Shown here: piece by piece, positions 41,417-50,800 of the stretch
Numbering within the stretch: position 1 is the stretch's first letter
Layout: every line of letters begins with the position of its first letter
Source of the DNA: an uncultured Collinsella sp.
GTDB lineage: Bacteria > Actinomycetota > Coriobacteriia > Coriobacteriales > Coriobacteriaceae
Reading direction: 5' to 3'
Length of the DNA stretch: 56,746 nt
NCBI GenBank assembly: GCA_900540995.1
Contig: UQHO01000010.1
Coordinates: 1 to 56,746, forward strand
The notes under the pieces: model-generated
The model's database searches: none
Seen by the model: the letters and a program-made list of their open reading frames with translations, nothing else
What the model was told of the DNA's origin: nothing
Position numbers and translations under genes: made by a program

Positions 41417-41605
41417 AAAAGCGTTTTATCAGACGCGTACGGGGAGTACAATCTCGTGCATGCGAATCGACGTGCCATCGGCTTTGATGCCGTTCGCGTG
41501 TCCCGTCCGGCTCTACGCTCCGGGCGTGCGACGTTGCGACGCGGTCGGCCTCGGTCCTTGCGTGCGGGTTCGCGAGTATGCAACTGTGTATGTAAGGAGC
41601 GACAT

Positions 41606-42658
41606 ATGACTGTCGAGAAGAAGGATATCGATTGGGGTAGCCTCGGCTTTGGCTACATGAAGACCGATTACAGTTACGAGGCTCATTGGAAGGATGGCGA
41701 GTGGGACGAGGGCGGCCTGACCACCGACCACACCCTGCATGTCTCCGAGTGCGGTGGCATCTTCCATTACTGCCAGGAGGTCTTTGAGGGCCTGAAGGCC
41801 TACACCGCCGAGGACGGCAGCATCGTCTGCTTTCGTCCCGACATGAACGCCGAGCGTATGTATAACTCTGCGCAGCGCCTCGAGATGCCCCCGTTCCCCA
41901 AGGACAAGTTCGTTGAGGCCGTCAAGCAGGTCGTTTCTGCCAACGCCGCCTGGGTTCCGCCCTTCGGTTCCGGCGCAACCCTGTACGTGCGTCCGTTTAT
42001 GATCGGCTCCGGTGACGTGATCGGCGTGGCTCCCGCTCCTGAGTACACGTTCCGTATTCTCGTGACCCCGGTCGGTCCGTACTTTAAGGGCGGCCTTAAG
42101 CCCGTTAAGCTGCGCGTTTCTGAGTATGACCGTGCGGCACCGCACGGCACCGGCAACATCAAGGCCGGCCTCAACTACGCCATGTCCCTCAAGCCCACGA
42201 TGGAGGCCCATCGCGAGGGCTATGCCGAGAACCTGTATCTCGACTCCGAGTCCCGCACCTATGTCGAGGAGACCGGTGGCGCTAACGTCCTGTTCGTGAA
42301 GGAGGATGGCACCCTCGTTGTTCCGCAGTCGCACACCGACTCCATCCTGCCCTCCATCACCCGCCGTTCGCTCGTTCAGGTCGCCAAGGACCTGGGCATC
42401 ACCGTCGACGAGCGTCCCGTCGAGTGGGCCGAGGTCAAGGCCGGTACCTTTGTCGAGTGCGGCCTGTGCGGCACCGCTGCCGTCATCTCCCCGGTTGGCG
42501 AGATCGACAACAAGGTTTACGGCGCCGACGAGACCGTGACCTTCCCGGCTGGCTACACCGAGATCGGCCCTGTGATGAAGAAGCTTCGCGAGACCTTGAC
42601 TGGTATCCAGTCCGGTGCTGTCGAGGATAAGCACAACTGGGTTTACACCGTCGCGTAA
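41606..42658 (+). CDS. ilvE: branched-chain amino-acid aminotransferase
   Basis: 350 residues of aminotransferase fold type IV. It interconverts leucine, isoleucine and valine with their 2-oxo acids. The PLP lysine is in GTGNIKAGLNYAMSL, with YVRPFMIGS, YLDSESRTYVEETGGANV and GTAAVISPVGEI conserved. TAAGGAG precedes the ATG at 41606. The frame is open upstream to 41456 but without a binding site. A large palindrome serves as its 3' end. Confidence 0.93.
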   Translation: MTVEKKDIDWGSLGFGYMKTDYSYEAHWKDGEWDEGGLTTDHTLHVSECGGIFHYCQEVFEGLKAYTAEDGSIVCFRPDMNAERMYNSAQRLEMPPFPKDKFVEAVKQVVSANAAWVPPFGSGATLYVRPFMIGSGDVIGVAPAPEYTFRILVTPVGPYFKGGLKPVKLRVSEYDRAAPHGTGNIKAGLNYAMSLKPTMEAHREGYAENLYLDSESRTYVEETGGANVLFVKEDGTLVVPQSHTDSILPSITRRSLVQVAKDLGITVDERPVEWAEVKAGTFVECGLCGTAAVISPVGEIDNKVYGADETVTFPAGYTEIGPVMKKLRETLTGIQSGAVEDKHNWVYTVA

Positions 42659-42675
42659 GCTGCCATAGCTGTTCG

Positions 42676-42798
42676 GCCCGAGGGCAACCTTCCTTTCCGG
42701 CGCGTCCTCGGACATGAAAGAACCTCCGCTGCGCACTTCGTGCGGCGGAGGTTCTTTCGTCCTGCGGAGTGCGCCGGAAAGGAAGGTTGCCCTCGGGC
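42676..42798. repeat. nested palindrome downstream of ilvE, 28-bp perfect arms
   Basis: Arms at 42676-42703 and 42771-42798 are perfect inverted repeats of 28 bp. Inside is a second hairpin at 42716-42758 (GAAAGAACCTCCGC with its complement) ending in TTCTTTC, which can act as the ilvE terminator. Confidence 0.9.
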
Positions 42799-42851
42799 TT
42801 GCGTTACCTCGGCGCTGCCGTTACGGGCAATATAGATCTAAATTAAAGATG

Positions 42852-42882
42852 GCGCGCGGGCTCTTTGGGCGCGCTTTTTTTT
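42852..42882 (+). terminator. hairpin with T run between ilvE palindrome and IS200
   Basis: GCGCGC at 42852-42857 pairs with 42869-42874 and eight T residues follow. It would shield the insertion element from read-through. Confidence 0.7.
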
Positions 42883-42895
42883 AAAGATGACTTTG

Positions 42896-43642
42896 GTGCG
42901 GGGCGCGCAGCGCGCCGCATCAGAAACCACCCGCTATGCGGGTGGGGGCAACCGGCTTTACAAAGCCGCCCCCTCGCCGGACACTTGCGATTGTTCAGGC
43001 CGCAAGGAATCCGAGTCGAGAGGGCGGTGGTGGCGTATGGCCCAGAAGGCCTACAGCCTGTCGCACACGAAGTGGATGTGCAAGTACCACGTCGTGTTCA
43101 CGCCGAAGTATAGGCGCAAAGTCATCTATAACCAAATAAGGTCCGACCTTGGGGAGATCTTCAGGAAGCTCTGCCAGTACAAGGGGATAGAGATCATCGA
43201 GGGGCACCTGATGCCCGACCACGTCCACATGCTGCTGGCGATACCGCCGAAGTACAGCGTGTCGAGCGTGATGGGCTACCTGAAGGGGAAGAGCTCGCTG
43301 ATGGTATTCGACAGGCACGCGAACATGAGGTACAAGTTCGGCAACAGGAAGTTCTGGGCCGAGGGCTACTACGTGTCCACCGTCGGCCTGAACGAGGCCA
43401 CGATCGCGAAGTACATCCGGGAGCAGGAGAAGGCCGACATCGCGCTCGACCGGCTGAGCGTCAAGGAGTACGAGGACCCCTTCGATAGGGGGCCGGGGCG
43501 CAAATAGCGCCGGTTTGACCGGCCCGTCACGGGTCAACCTGCAGTGCGGCCCGAACCCCGTGAGGGCCGGCGCCTTTAGACGCGTGCCGGAAATCCAAGG
43601 GTTATACCCTAAGAGCAAACCACCCCTTTTAGGGGTGGTTTT
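42896..43642 (+). mobile_element. IS200-type single-transposase insertion element
   Basis: One Y1-transposase gene is flanked by subterminal hairpins. On the left, CCACCCGC/GCGGGTGG is at 42927-42945 and GGCTTT/AAAGCC at 42954-42967. On the right, AAACCACCCCT/AGGGGTGGTTT is at 43617-43641. Left and right hairpins share AAACCACCC, as expected for ends recognised by the same transposase. IS200 elements make no target duplication, so the exact borders are approximate. Confidence 0.65.
43037..43507 (+). CDS. tnpA: IS200-family TnpA, Y1 HUH transposase
   Basis: 156 residues, normal for IS200. It moves the element as single-stranded DNA. The HUH metal site is HVH at residues 62-64 (MPDHVHMLL) and the nucleophile is Tyr126 in IAKYIREQ. 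The fold starts with CKYHVVFTPKYRRKVI. The start at 43037 was chosen by family length. Its ribosome site is weak, and the upstream hairpins may hide it, as in IS200. No TnpB partner is present. Confidence 0.9.
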   Translation: MAQKAYSLSHTKWMCKYHVVFTPKYRRKVIYNQIRSDLGEIFRKLCQYKGIEIIEGHLMPDHVHMLLAIPPKYSVSSVMGYLKGKSSLMVFDRHANMRYKFGNRKFWAEGYYVSTVGLNEATIAKYIREQEKADIALDRLSVKEYEDPFDRGPGRK

Positions 43643-43909
43643 GATTTTGCTTCGCGCCATGTGGGGGTGGTGGCGACGTGCATTTTTGCGAGTATTCTGC
43701 AATCGAAGGCCCCTGCATACCGACGTTCGGGCAAAAATCCGTGCTCGTCGATGCTTTTCGCGAATAATAGGCGGGGTTATGGGCCGACAGCGGGTGATTT
43801 GCAGGGATATTCGCGGTCTTTGGCCTTTGTCGTGGCGCCCGATGCTCTTGGTTATGTTGAATACTCCCAAAAATGCACGGCGCTTAGAGGGGGACCTACG
43901 CGAAAAAGG
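43643..43909. other. gap between IS200 and lemA, no gene seen
   Basis: These 267 bases contain only short frames without ribosome binding sites and no clear structure. They may hold the remains of sequence disrupted by the insertion. Confidence 0.4.
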
Positions 43910-43948
43910 AAACCGCCCCGTCGAAGTATGCATTCGACGGGGCGGTTT
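43910..43948 (-). terminator. lemA terminator
   Basis: On the minus strand AAACCGCCCCGTCGAA pairs with its complement over 16 bp (43910-43925 with 43933-43948), followed by CCTTTTTC. Confidence 0.85.
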
Positions 43949-43982
43949 ATGCATATACCCGATTAAGACTCGGCCGTGATTG

Positions 43983-44534
43983 TTAGAACTTGACGGTCGG
44001 GGCCTGGCGGGCGGCTTCGGCGGCCTCGAAGCCCTGGCGCTCCTTAAACTGGAAGATGCCGGCAAAGATGACAGCCGGGAACGTCTGAATGGCGTTGTTG
44101 TAGCTGAGCACGCAATCGTTGTAGCTCTGGCGTGCATAGCTAATCTTGTTCTCGGTATCCTCGAGCGATGCCTGCAGCTGCGTAAAGTTGGTGTTTGCCT
44201 TAAGATCGGGGTAGGCCTCGGCTACGGCGAAGAGCTGGCGCAGCGCACCGGTCAGCACGTTGTCGGCTTCCATCTTGGCCTCGGGCGTGGTGGCCTTGAC
44301 GGCGGTGTTACGCGCACTGATCACGGCGGAGAGCGTCTCCTGCTCGTGCTTGGCGTAGCCCTTGACGGTCTCGACCAGGTTGGGGATTAGGTCGTTGCGG
44401 CGCTGCAGCTGCGTATCGATGTTCTGCCAGGCGTTATCGATGCGGTTACGCTTGGTGACCATGTTGTTGTAGATGCCGGCGATGGCGCAGACAATCACAA
44501 TGACAACAACGATGCCGATGATGACGGTAATCAT
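43983..44534 (-). CDS. lemA: LemA-family membrane protein
   Basis: 183 residues. One N-terminal membrane helix (VIIGIVVVIVIVCAIAGIY) is followed by the LemA helical domain with its conserved opening (NMVTKRNRIDNAWQNIDTQLQRRNDLIPNLVETVKGY). The function of the family is poorly defined, and members sit at the membrane with a cytosolic or surface helical bundle. GGAGA precedes the ATG. It is divergent from a TetR regulator across about 200 bases. Confidence 0.92.
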   Translation of the reverse strand: MITVIIGIVVVIVIVCAIAGIYNNMVTKRNRIDNAWQNIDTQLQRRNDLIPNLVETVKGYAKHEQETLSAVISARNTAVKATTPEAKMEADNVLTGALRQLFAVAEAYPDLKANTNFTQLQASLEDTENKISYARQSYNDCVLSYNNAIQTFPAVIFAGIFQFKERQGFEAAEAARQAPTVKF

Positions 44535-44733
44535 GATGTCTCCGTTTCGAATGGCCGCGGCGGCATGCGCCAGCTGCCGTTGGTATAACGCTACTAGTAT
44601 ACCCGCAACGTTTTGCCGTGCCGAACTTTCCGGTAAGCGTTATGTTTTCGGTGGGGTTGGCACTGGGGCAAAGCGCGCGAGGTACAGGTGTAAGATATGC
44701 GACAGATTGACGAGTGTTGTCTTTGCCCTGAGG

Positions 44734-45330
44734 ATGGCGATACCAGTGGACCTTCGCATCAAGAAAACCTATCGTGCCCTGTTCGATGCCTTTACCGAGC
44801 TTCTCGAGGAGCATCGTTTTGAGGACCTGACGGTTGCCATGCTGTGCGACCGCGCCATGATTCGCCGCACGACGTTCTACAAGCACTTTCGCGACAAGAA
44901 CGATTACTTTGCCTTTTATATCGATGAGCTCATGTCGGGTTTGCCGCAAAAACAGCCCGATGAGGCCGGCGCAGTGTCTGCCGAGGACGTGCGCGCGCTT
45001 CGGCACGCGATTTTGGACGATGCCATGGATTTGATTCTGGCGCACGAGCAGCTCATGGATAACATTTTGGCAAGCAGCATGTCGGGCATGTTGACCAACG
45101 TTATTTGCGACCGTATTGCCCGCTCCATCCGCGAGCGTGTGATGAACGTGCTTGCCGAGGATGCCCTGGCCCCCGTGTCACTCGAGACGACGTCTGAGTT
45201 TGTCGCCGGCGGTATTATTCGACTTTTCACGATATGGTGGGAATCGGGCCACGATCTTGAGCGTCGACCCGAGATGGCCGACGTGGTCGATGCGCTGTTT
45301 GAGCGGACCATGACGCCGGTGCATCACTAA
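44734..45330 (+). CDS. TetR-family transcriptional regulator
   Basis: 198 residues from ATG 44734. A GTG at 44746 (MDLRIKKTYRAL) is an equally plausible start, with GAGG 12 bases upstream. The N-terminal helix-turn-helix is FEDLTVAMLCDRAMIRRTTFYKHFRDKNDYF, and the C-terminal helical part is of the dimerisation type seen in TetR members resembling dihydroxyacetone-kinase regulators. It is divergent from lemA, the most likely regulated neighbour. It ends only three bases before the tRNA-Ser 3' end on the opposite strand. Confidence 0.85.
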   Translation: MAIPVDLRIKKTYRALFDAFTELLEEHRFEDLTVAMLCDRAMIRRTTFYKHFRDKNDYFAFYIDELMSGLPQKQPDEAGAVSAEDVRALRHAILDDAMDLILAHEQLMDNILASSMSGMLTNVICDRIARSIRERVMNVLAEDALAPVSLETTSEFVAGGIIRLFTIWWESGHDLERRPEMADVVDALFERTMTPVHH

Positions 45331-45333
45331 AAG

Positions 45334-45423
45334 TGGCGGAGAGAGGGGGATTCGAACCCCCGGAACGCTCTCGCGCTCAACGGTTTTCAAGACCGCCGCA
45401 TTCAACCGCTCTGCCATCTCTCC
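45334..45423 (-). tRNA. tRNA-Ser(UGA)
   Basis: Read on the minus strand from 45423, the acceptor stem GGAGAGA pairs with TCTCTCC. The anticodon loop is CTTGAAA giving anticodon TGA, the long variable arm typical of serine is present, and the T loop contains GTTCGAATC. A G discriminator and an encoded CCA (45334-45336) end the gene. It decodes UCA and related serine codons. Confidence 0.95.
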
Positions 45424-45474
45424 GTGAGTCGTAATGATAGCATCGTTTTGAATTTGCAACAGGGAAGGCGAACG

Positions 45475-47256
45475 ATGACGATCACCGAAATCGACGAGAA
45501 GTTCATGCGCGAGGCGCTGGCGGAGGCTCGCGCCGCCGCGGCGGTGGGCGAGGTACCGATTGGTGCCGTGGTGGTGCGCGCGGGCGAGATTGTCGCGCGG
45601 GCGCACAATCGGCGCGAGCTCGACCAGGATCCTTCGGCTCATGCAGAGTTCGCGGCCCTGTGCGCTGCCGCTCGGTCGCTCGGTCGCTGGCGCCTTTCCG
45701 ACTGTACGGTCTATGTGACGCTCGAGCCATGCTGCATGTGTGCGGGGCTAATGGTCAACGCGCGCGTGGGGCGCTGCGTGTATGGCGCGGCTGATGCCAA
45801 GGCGGGCGCGTTGGGATCCCTATACGATTTGAATGCCGACTCGCGCCTGAATCATCGGTTTAACGTGACGGCTGGGGTCCTGGCGGATGAATGTCGCGAG
45901 CTGCTGAGTAACTATTTTGGCGGTCTGCGCGGAGCGGGCGGCGCTGATTGCGGTTGTGGGGCCGATCTTGAAGCACACGCCGCTCACGCCGCAGCGCTTG
46001 CAGGTGCCGGTGAGGATGCTGGCACGGCGGTTGACTTTGGTCCTGCGTGCCGCCGACCCCGCCGTGTGCTGTTGGCGATCGACTCCTTTAAGGGCAGCGT
46101 GTCGAGTGCGCAGGCGGAGGCGGCGGTTGCCGAGGGCATGCGCCGTGTGTGGCCTGATGCCGAGGTACGCGCGTTGCCGCTGGCGGATGGCGGCGAGGGG
46201 ACGCTCGATGCCGTTGCCGCGTGCGGCGGTGAGATTGTGACCTGCGAGGTGGCAGGTCCCTTGGGCGACCGCGTGTCTGCCCGGATGCTGGTGGACGACG
46301 AGCGCGACTCGGCTGTAATTGAGATGGCCGAGGCGGCGGGTATTGGGTATTCACCCTGCACGGAATCGGCGGCGCTTGCGGCTTCGACCTATGGCGTGGG
46401 CGAGCTGATACTCCGTGCGGTTCGCGCCGGGGCAAAGACTATCTATATTGGTCTGGGCGGCAGTGCCACCAACGACGGTGGCGCCGGCATGCTGCAGGCG
46501 CTGGGCGCGCGTGTGGTCGATGATCAGGGATGCGATGTCGCCCCCGGTCTTGCCGGACTTGAGCGGGTGGCGAGCGTTGATTTGGCGCCAGCGCTTCGGG
46601 CTTTGGATGGCACTCGTATTGTTGTGCTTTCGGATGTCGAGAATCCGCTCGTAGGGCGTCGCGGCGCGCTTGCGGTGTTCGGCGGACAGAAGGGTCTGCC
46701 GGCGGGCGACATCGAGACGCTGCGCAGGTACGACGGTTGGATGGTCGGCTACGGTCGTCTGCTCGATGCGGCAATTGCCGGAGCTCGAGCCCAAGGGTTG
46801 TTGCGCACGCCTGAGGGCGCACGGACATTTGGCTCGGTGCTCGGTGTGCCTGGCGCTGGTGCCGCCGGTGGCTTGGGCGCGGCGTTGCTGGTGCTCGGCG
46901 CCGAGTTGCGCTCGGGTGTGGAGACGGTGCTCGATCTCGTGGGGTTTGACGAGCACGTGCGCGATGTCGACCTGGTCATAACGGGCGAGGGCAATATGGA
47001 TGAGCAGTCCGCCGCCGGTAAGGCGCCGGTGGGCGTGGCACGCCGTGCCAAGCGGTGTGGCAAGCCGGTTGTTGCCGTCGTGGGCGGTCGTGCCGACAAC
47101 CTGGATGCGGTGTGTGAGCAGGGCATTGACTTGGTTTTGCCGATTTGCCGCAAGCCCATGGACCTGGAACAGGCACTCGATCCGCAAGAAGCCACAACCA
47201 ACCTCATCTGTGCCGGCGAGGCAGCCTCCCAATCCTACGACCTCGCCCGCCTCTAA
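45475..47256 (+). CDS. fusion of tRNA adenosine deaminase (TadA) and glycerate kinase
   Basis: 593 residues in one uninterrupted frame. Residues 1-150 are a full TadA: zinc ligand and proton shuttle His56-Ala-Glu58, then PCCMC with Cys86 and Cys89. TadA converts adenosine 34 of tRNA-Arg to inosine. Residues 151-196 form an Ala/Gly-rich linker. Residues 197-593 are a full glycerate kinase of the GlxK/GarK type (VLLAIDSFKGSVSSAQAE, IGLGGSATNDGGAGMLQALG, VITGEGNMDEQSAAGKAP), which phosphorylates glycerate. GGGAAGG precedes the ATG. It lies next to tRNA-Ser on the other strand. The two activities have no obvious link. Confidence 0.9.
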   Translation: MTITEIDEKFMREALAEARAAAAVGEVPIGAVVVRAGEIVARAHNRRELDQDPSAHAEFAALCAAARSLGRWRLSDCTVYVTLEPCCMCAGLMVNARVGRCVYGAADAKAGALGSLYDLNADSRLNHRFNVTAGVLADECRELLSNYFGGLRGAGGADCGCGADLEAHAAHAAALAGAGEDAGTAVDFGPACRRPRRVLLAIDSFKGSVSSAQAEAAVAEGMRRVWPDAEVRALPLADGGEGTLDAVAACGGEIVTCEVAGPLGDRVSARMLVDDERDSAVIEMAEAAGIGYSPCTESAALAASTYGVGELILRAVRAGAKTIYIGLGGSATNDGGAGMLQALGARVVDDQGCDVAPGLAGLERVASVDLAPALRALDGTRIVVLSDVENPLVGRRGALAVFGGQKGLPAGDIETLRRYDGWMVGYGRLLDAAIAGARAQGLLRTPEGARTFGSVLGVPGAGAAGGLGAALLVLGAELRSGVETVLDLVGFDEHVRDVDLVITGEGNMDEQSAAGKAPVGVARRAKRCGKPVVAVVGGRADNLDAVCEQGIDLVLPICRKPMDLEQALDPQEATTNLICAGEAASQSYDLARL

Positions 47257-47271
47257 GGCCTATCTCCCTAT

Positions 47272-47340
47272 AAGTTGCGGTGGAATACGGAGTGTTTTTG
47301 CCTTTAAGGTGCCAATTCAGTCCGTATTCCACCGCAACTT
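47272..47340. repeat. palindrome 1 upstream of the adhesin, 20-bp arms
   Basis: AAGTTGCGGTGGAATACGGA at 47272-47291 is repeated perfectly inverted at 47321-47340 around a 29-base spacer. It starts 15 bases after the fusion gene and may end its transcript. Confidence 0.9.
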
Positions 47341-47403
47341 CGAGTATGGCCGTCCGAAGCGGGCTGTCCTGAGTCTTGAATCGGACCGTTTGCCACGAAA
47401 TGC

Positions 47404-47539
47404 GGCTATCTACTACGTTTAACCGGGCATCCTCGACCATCCCGGAATTTGCGAAAATAAAACAGCAGGTAGACAGCTTGCCGATTTTCGAAAAAGCTGG
47501 CTATGGTTGGCTCTCGCGGCTTAAACGTAGTAGATAGCC
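47404..47539. repeat. palindrome 2 upstream of the adhesin, 19-bp arms
   Basis: GGCTATCTACTACGTTTAA at 47404-47422 and its exact inverse at 47521-47539 enclose 98 bases without a gene. Confidence 0.9.
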
Positions 47540-47570
47540 CGTTTTTGTGGCGCAGCGTCAGACCAGTCAT

Positions 47571-47657
47571 TTTGGGACGGGGCTTTTTTGACTACCTTTG
47601 CGTTGAATATGCTCGGGTAGTCTTTTTGGCTGGGTAGTCAAAAAAGCCCGTCCCAAA
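47571..47657. repeat. palindrome 3 upstream of the adhesin, 25-bp arms
   Basis: A 26-base arm at 47571-47596 (TTTGGGACGGGGC...) matches the inverse of 47633-47657 apart from one extra G. A partial third copy, GGGTAGTCTTTTTGG, lies in the spacer. The remaining 217 bases to the adhesin start show no gene. Confidence 0.88.
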
Positions 47658-47874
47658 TTAGCTGCTTTGTGTGGCGCGAATGGTTCGTTTTTGCGCCTGA
47701 GTGGCAACCCGATGAGGAATTTTGGGTCACCCAAATTGCTACACTTTTAAGTATATTGCGATGTCCCGCCTTGCGTTTCTGCGCGCGGGGGGGCGTATAT
47801 TTGCATCGATGAGGGCGACGACACACATATAGCGAGCCACTGCTTGCCGTCCTCATGGATCGGGGAGGGCCTTC

Positions 47875-50800
47875 ATGAATCGCGTGCGTGCGAGAGTTCG
47901 AGAAATACTGGAGCCTTTTGGCGCAAAAACCAATACTGCCAAGCGCGTTCTAAAGGTTTTGACCGTCCCGCTGGCGGCGTGTGCGCTCATGTTTGGTGCG
48001 ACGAGTGCGTCGGCTGCCGTGAGTGACCACACCGTGCAAACGGTGAATCCTACCGGCACCACGGTCAACCTGTTCGACTACTGGGTTGTCGATGGCGATA
48101 ACGATAGCTCGAAGAACATAAACAACGACAACAAGAACAACAACACCGGTATCAATAAAGACCATCAGCTCAAGTTCAATGGTGGCGCCGGCACGGGCAT
48201 TAACAGGTGGACGGGCAAAAGCGCCATCAATGGCTATGGACGCCTTTCGTTTGTGAAGAACACGCTGGTAAATGGTTATCCAGCGATTGATGCCGGTACC
48301 TACACCTCCTATAACACGAGTGGTACGTACACCGATGAGTCGCTGGCTTATCTCTTTAACAATGCCAGCCAGGCAAATGGTAGGCAGAACGGCAAAGCCG
48401 TCTACAACAACGTGAAAGGCCTCTTCCAGCTCAAGGATGGCTATTACGTTTACGACTCGTACGGCTCTGAAGGCAATTATGCCGTGTATAACTCTACGAC
48501 CAAGTCCTTCAACGTCTACAATAAGGCTGGCGTATATAAGGACAGCGTGTCAGATGCGAATCGGGGTCAGTTCTTCCCCTTTGACTCGGCTGACAAGGTT
48601 TTTGAAGAGAAGAACGGTCAGCTCTCTCCTATAGGAATAACGGACGGAACGAACGATAAGCTCAACCACCACTTTGGTATGTCCATGACCACGGAGTTTG
48701 TCCAGCCTAACGGTGGCAAGACCACCAATAACGAGGATATGATCTTTGAGTTCTCGGGCGATGACGACGTATGGGTCTATATCGATGGCGTGCTCGTGGG
48801 CGATTTGGGTGGCATCCACGAGAAGGCGACGCTTGATATCAACTTTGCTACCGGTGAAGTAAAAGTCGGTCATGTCGACGGTGCGAATGGAACCAAGAAG
48901 GAAATCGAAAAAACCAACATTAAGGCGATGTTCAAAGCCGCCGACGCAGATATCTCCAACTTCTCCGGCAACACCTTCAGCGACAGCACCAAGCACACCC
49001 TGAGCTTCTTCTATTTGGAGCGTGGCGCGGGCGCATCGAACATGTCGCTCAAGTTCAACCTTACCACCCTGCCGTCGTCCGAGGTCGAGAAGGTCGACCA
49101 GAACGGCCAGGCAGTCCAAGGTGCCAAGTTTGCTCTGTATCAGTCCGATGAAAAATGGACCGTGCCAAGCGGGGCCGAGCCTATCGCCCAAGGCACGACG
49201 GACGCCAAGGGCCAACTGGTATTTCTGATGAAGAAGGACGGCTCCGTGCTCTCGTTCGATGGCCAGCATTCCGAGGGCCACGATTACTTTGTACTCAAAG
49301 AAGAAGAATTGCCCGCGGGGTACCGCTCGAGTCTGACCTCGTCGACCTCCGCAACGCCGGGTGAGCTGCATTTGCAGTACAAGAAAGCTGCGAGCGGCAC
49401 GGGCGGCGTGGTTGTTGCCCCGGAAACAACGGTCACCACAGCCGACGGCAAACAATGGACGGGCAGCCGCATGTGGCTGAACGGCGGCTATCTGGCCGCC
49501 AAGGAGACCATCTCCCTGTCCAAAGAAACAAAAGATAATAAGAAAAATCCCATTAGTTCGGGCACGACCTTTGCCGTCGTGCTCAAGCTCACCGGTGCGG
49601 GCGAGGACCATAAAAGCGAAGATGCATGGACGGCGGTCACAGGTAACCCGCTCGAGGGCTACAAGCTGTGCGCCGCACACGGCATTGCCGGTGCCGTCGA
49701 GGCTGCCAAATCGGCGGACACGAGCGTCTTTGCCGTCAACACCAAGGGCGATTACGAGGTGACGGTCAGGTCGCTGCCCGGCGATATCGAGAAGTACGCC
49801 GCCATGATGGAGGACAAGTCGAAGTCCGAATATACCGTGGCGGCGTATCACACCACGGCGTCGTCTCTGGCAGAGGCAACCACGGAGAACACCTCCATGG
49901 TTCAATACCAGTCGATAAACAGGCAGTTCTCAACCGTGATCCACCTTACGAACGTTCAGAACCGTCTGTTTGTGCAGAAGATCGACGACCTGGGCAAGCC
50001 TGTGAACGGCGCGACGTTTGAACTGTATAAGTCCGACGACGTTACCGGCGAAAGCCCCAGCACGTATGCCATCAAGCCCAATGCCGAGCCGTATGACACC
50101 GTGCAGGCAAACGGCATGACCTATCCGTATGACATTGAGGGTGCTGCATGCTTCCCGCTCGATTCGACAAAGCATGCGCCCCTTATCAAGGGTACGTACT
50201 ATCTGCGCGAATCGTTGAGCCCGGATGGCTACGAGATAAATTCCACCATCACCAAGGTGATCGTGGACGATTCGGGCGTGTACGTGGATGCCGGTGAGAA
50301 GAACGACGGCGTGCGCAGTATGAGCGGCCCGGGCTCGCTGATTGCCTCGTTGGCGCAGTTTGGCTCTCCTGACTCGATCGACAACACGCTTACACACATC
50401 AAGGGCAAGCTGCAGAGCGCGACTGGTGCAGATGTCAAGGGCAACCTGATGTGGGACCAGACGAGCACCGCCGAGGGCGTGACGCCTTCGCTCAAAAACG
50501 ACTTGATGCACATGCGCTATGACAAGGCGACTCAGGGCACCAAGACCGTTCTGCGTTATGTCGAGGACAAGGGCGTCCGCGACGGCCAGCTGGCGACGAT
50601 CTTTGCCGATACGGGCATCAACCGTATGGCCCTCTACCAAGAGGACGACCCATCATATATCGATGATGCCTCCAAGACTCGTACCAACTTGGGCACGCTC
50701 CAGCTCAACCATCTCTTTACCACGGCAACGGCCGTGCAGTATACCGATCGTCGCGTGGCACGTCTGCAAGTGACCAAGACCGTGACGGCAGACGACGGCC

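Noticed and set aside
41417..41605. T-box leader before ilvE
   Set aside because: No T-box core sequence or specifier hairpin with terminator is visible in this stretch.
41456..41605. Longer N-terminus or leader peptide for ilvE
   Set aside because: The frame is open but Arg-rich, lacks a ribosome binding site and exceeds the family's usual N-terminus. TAAGGAG marks 41606.
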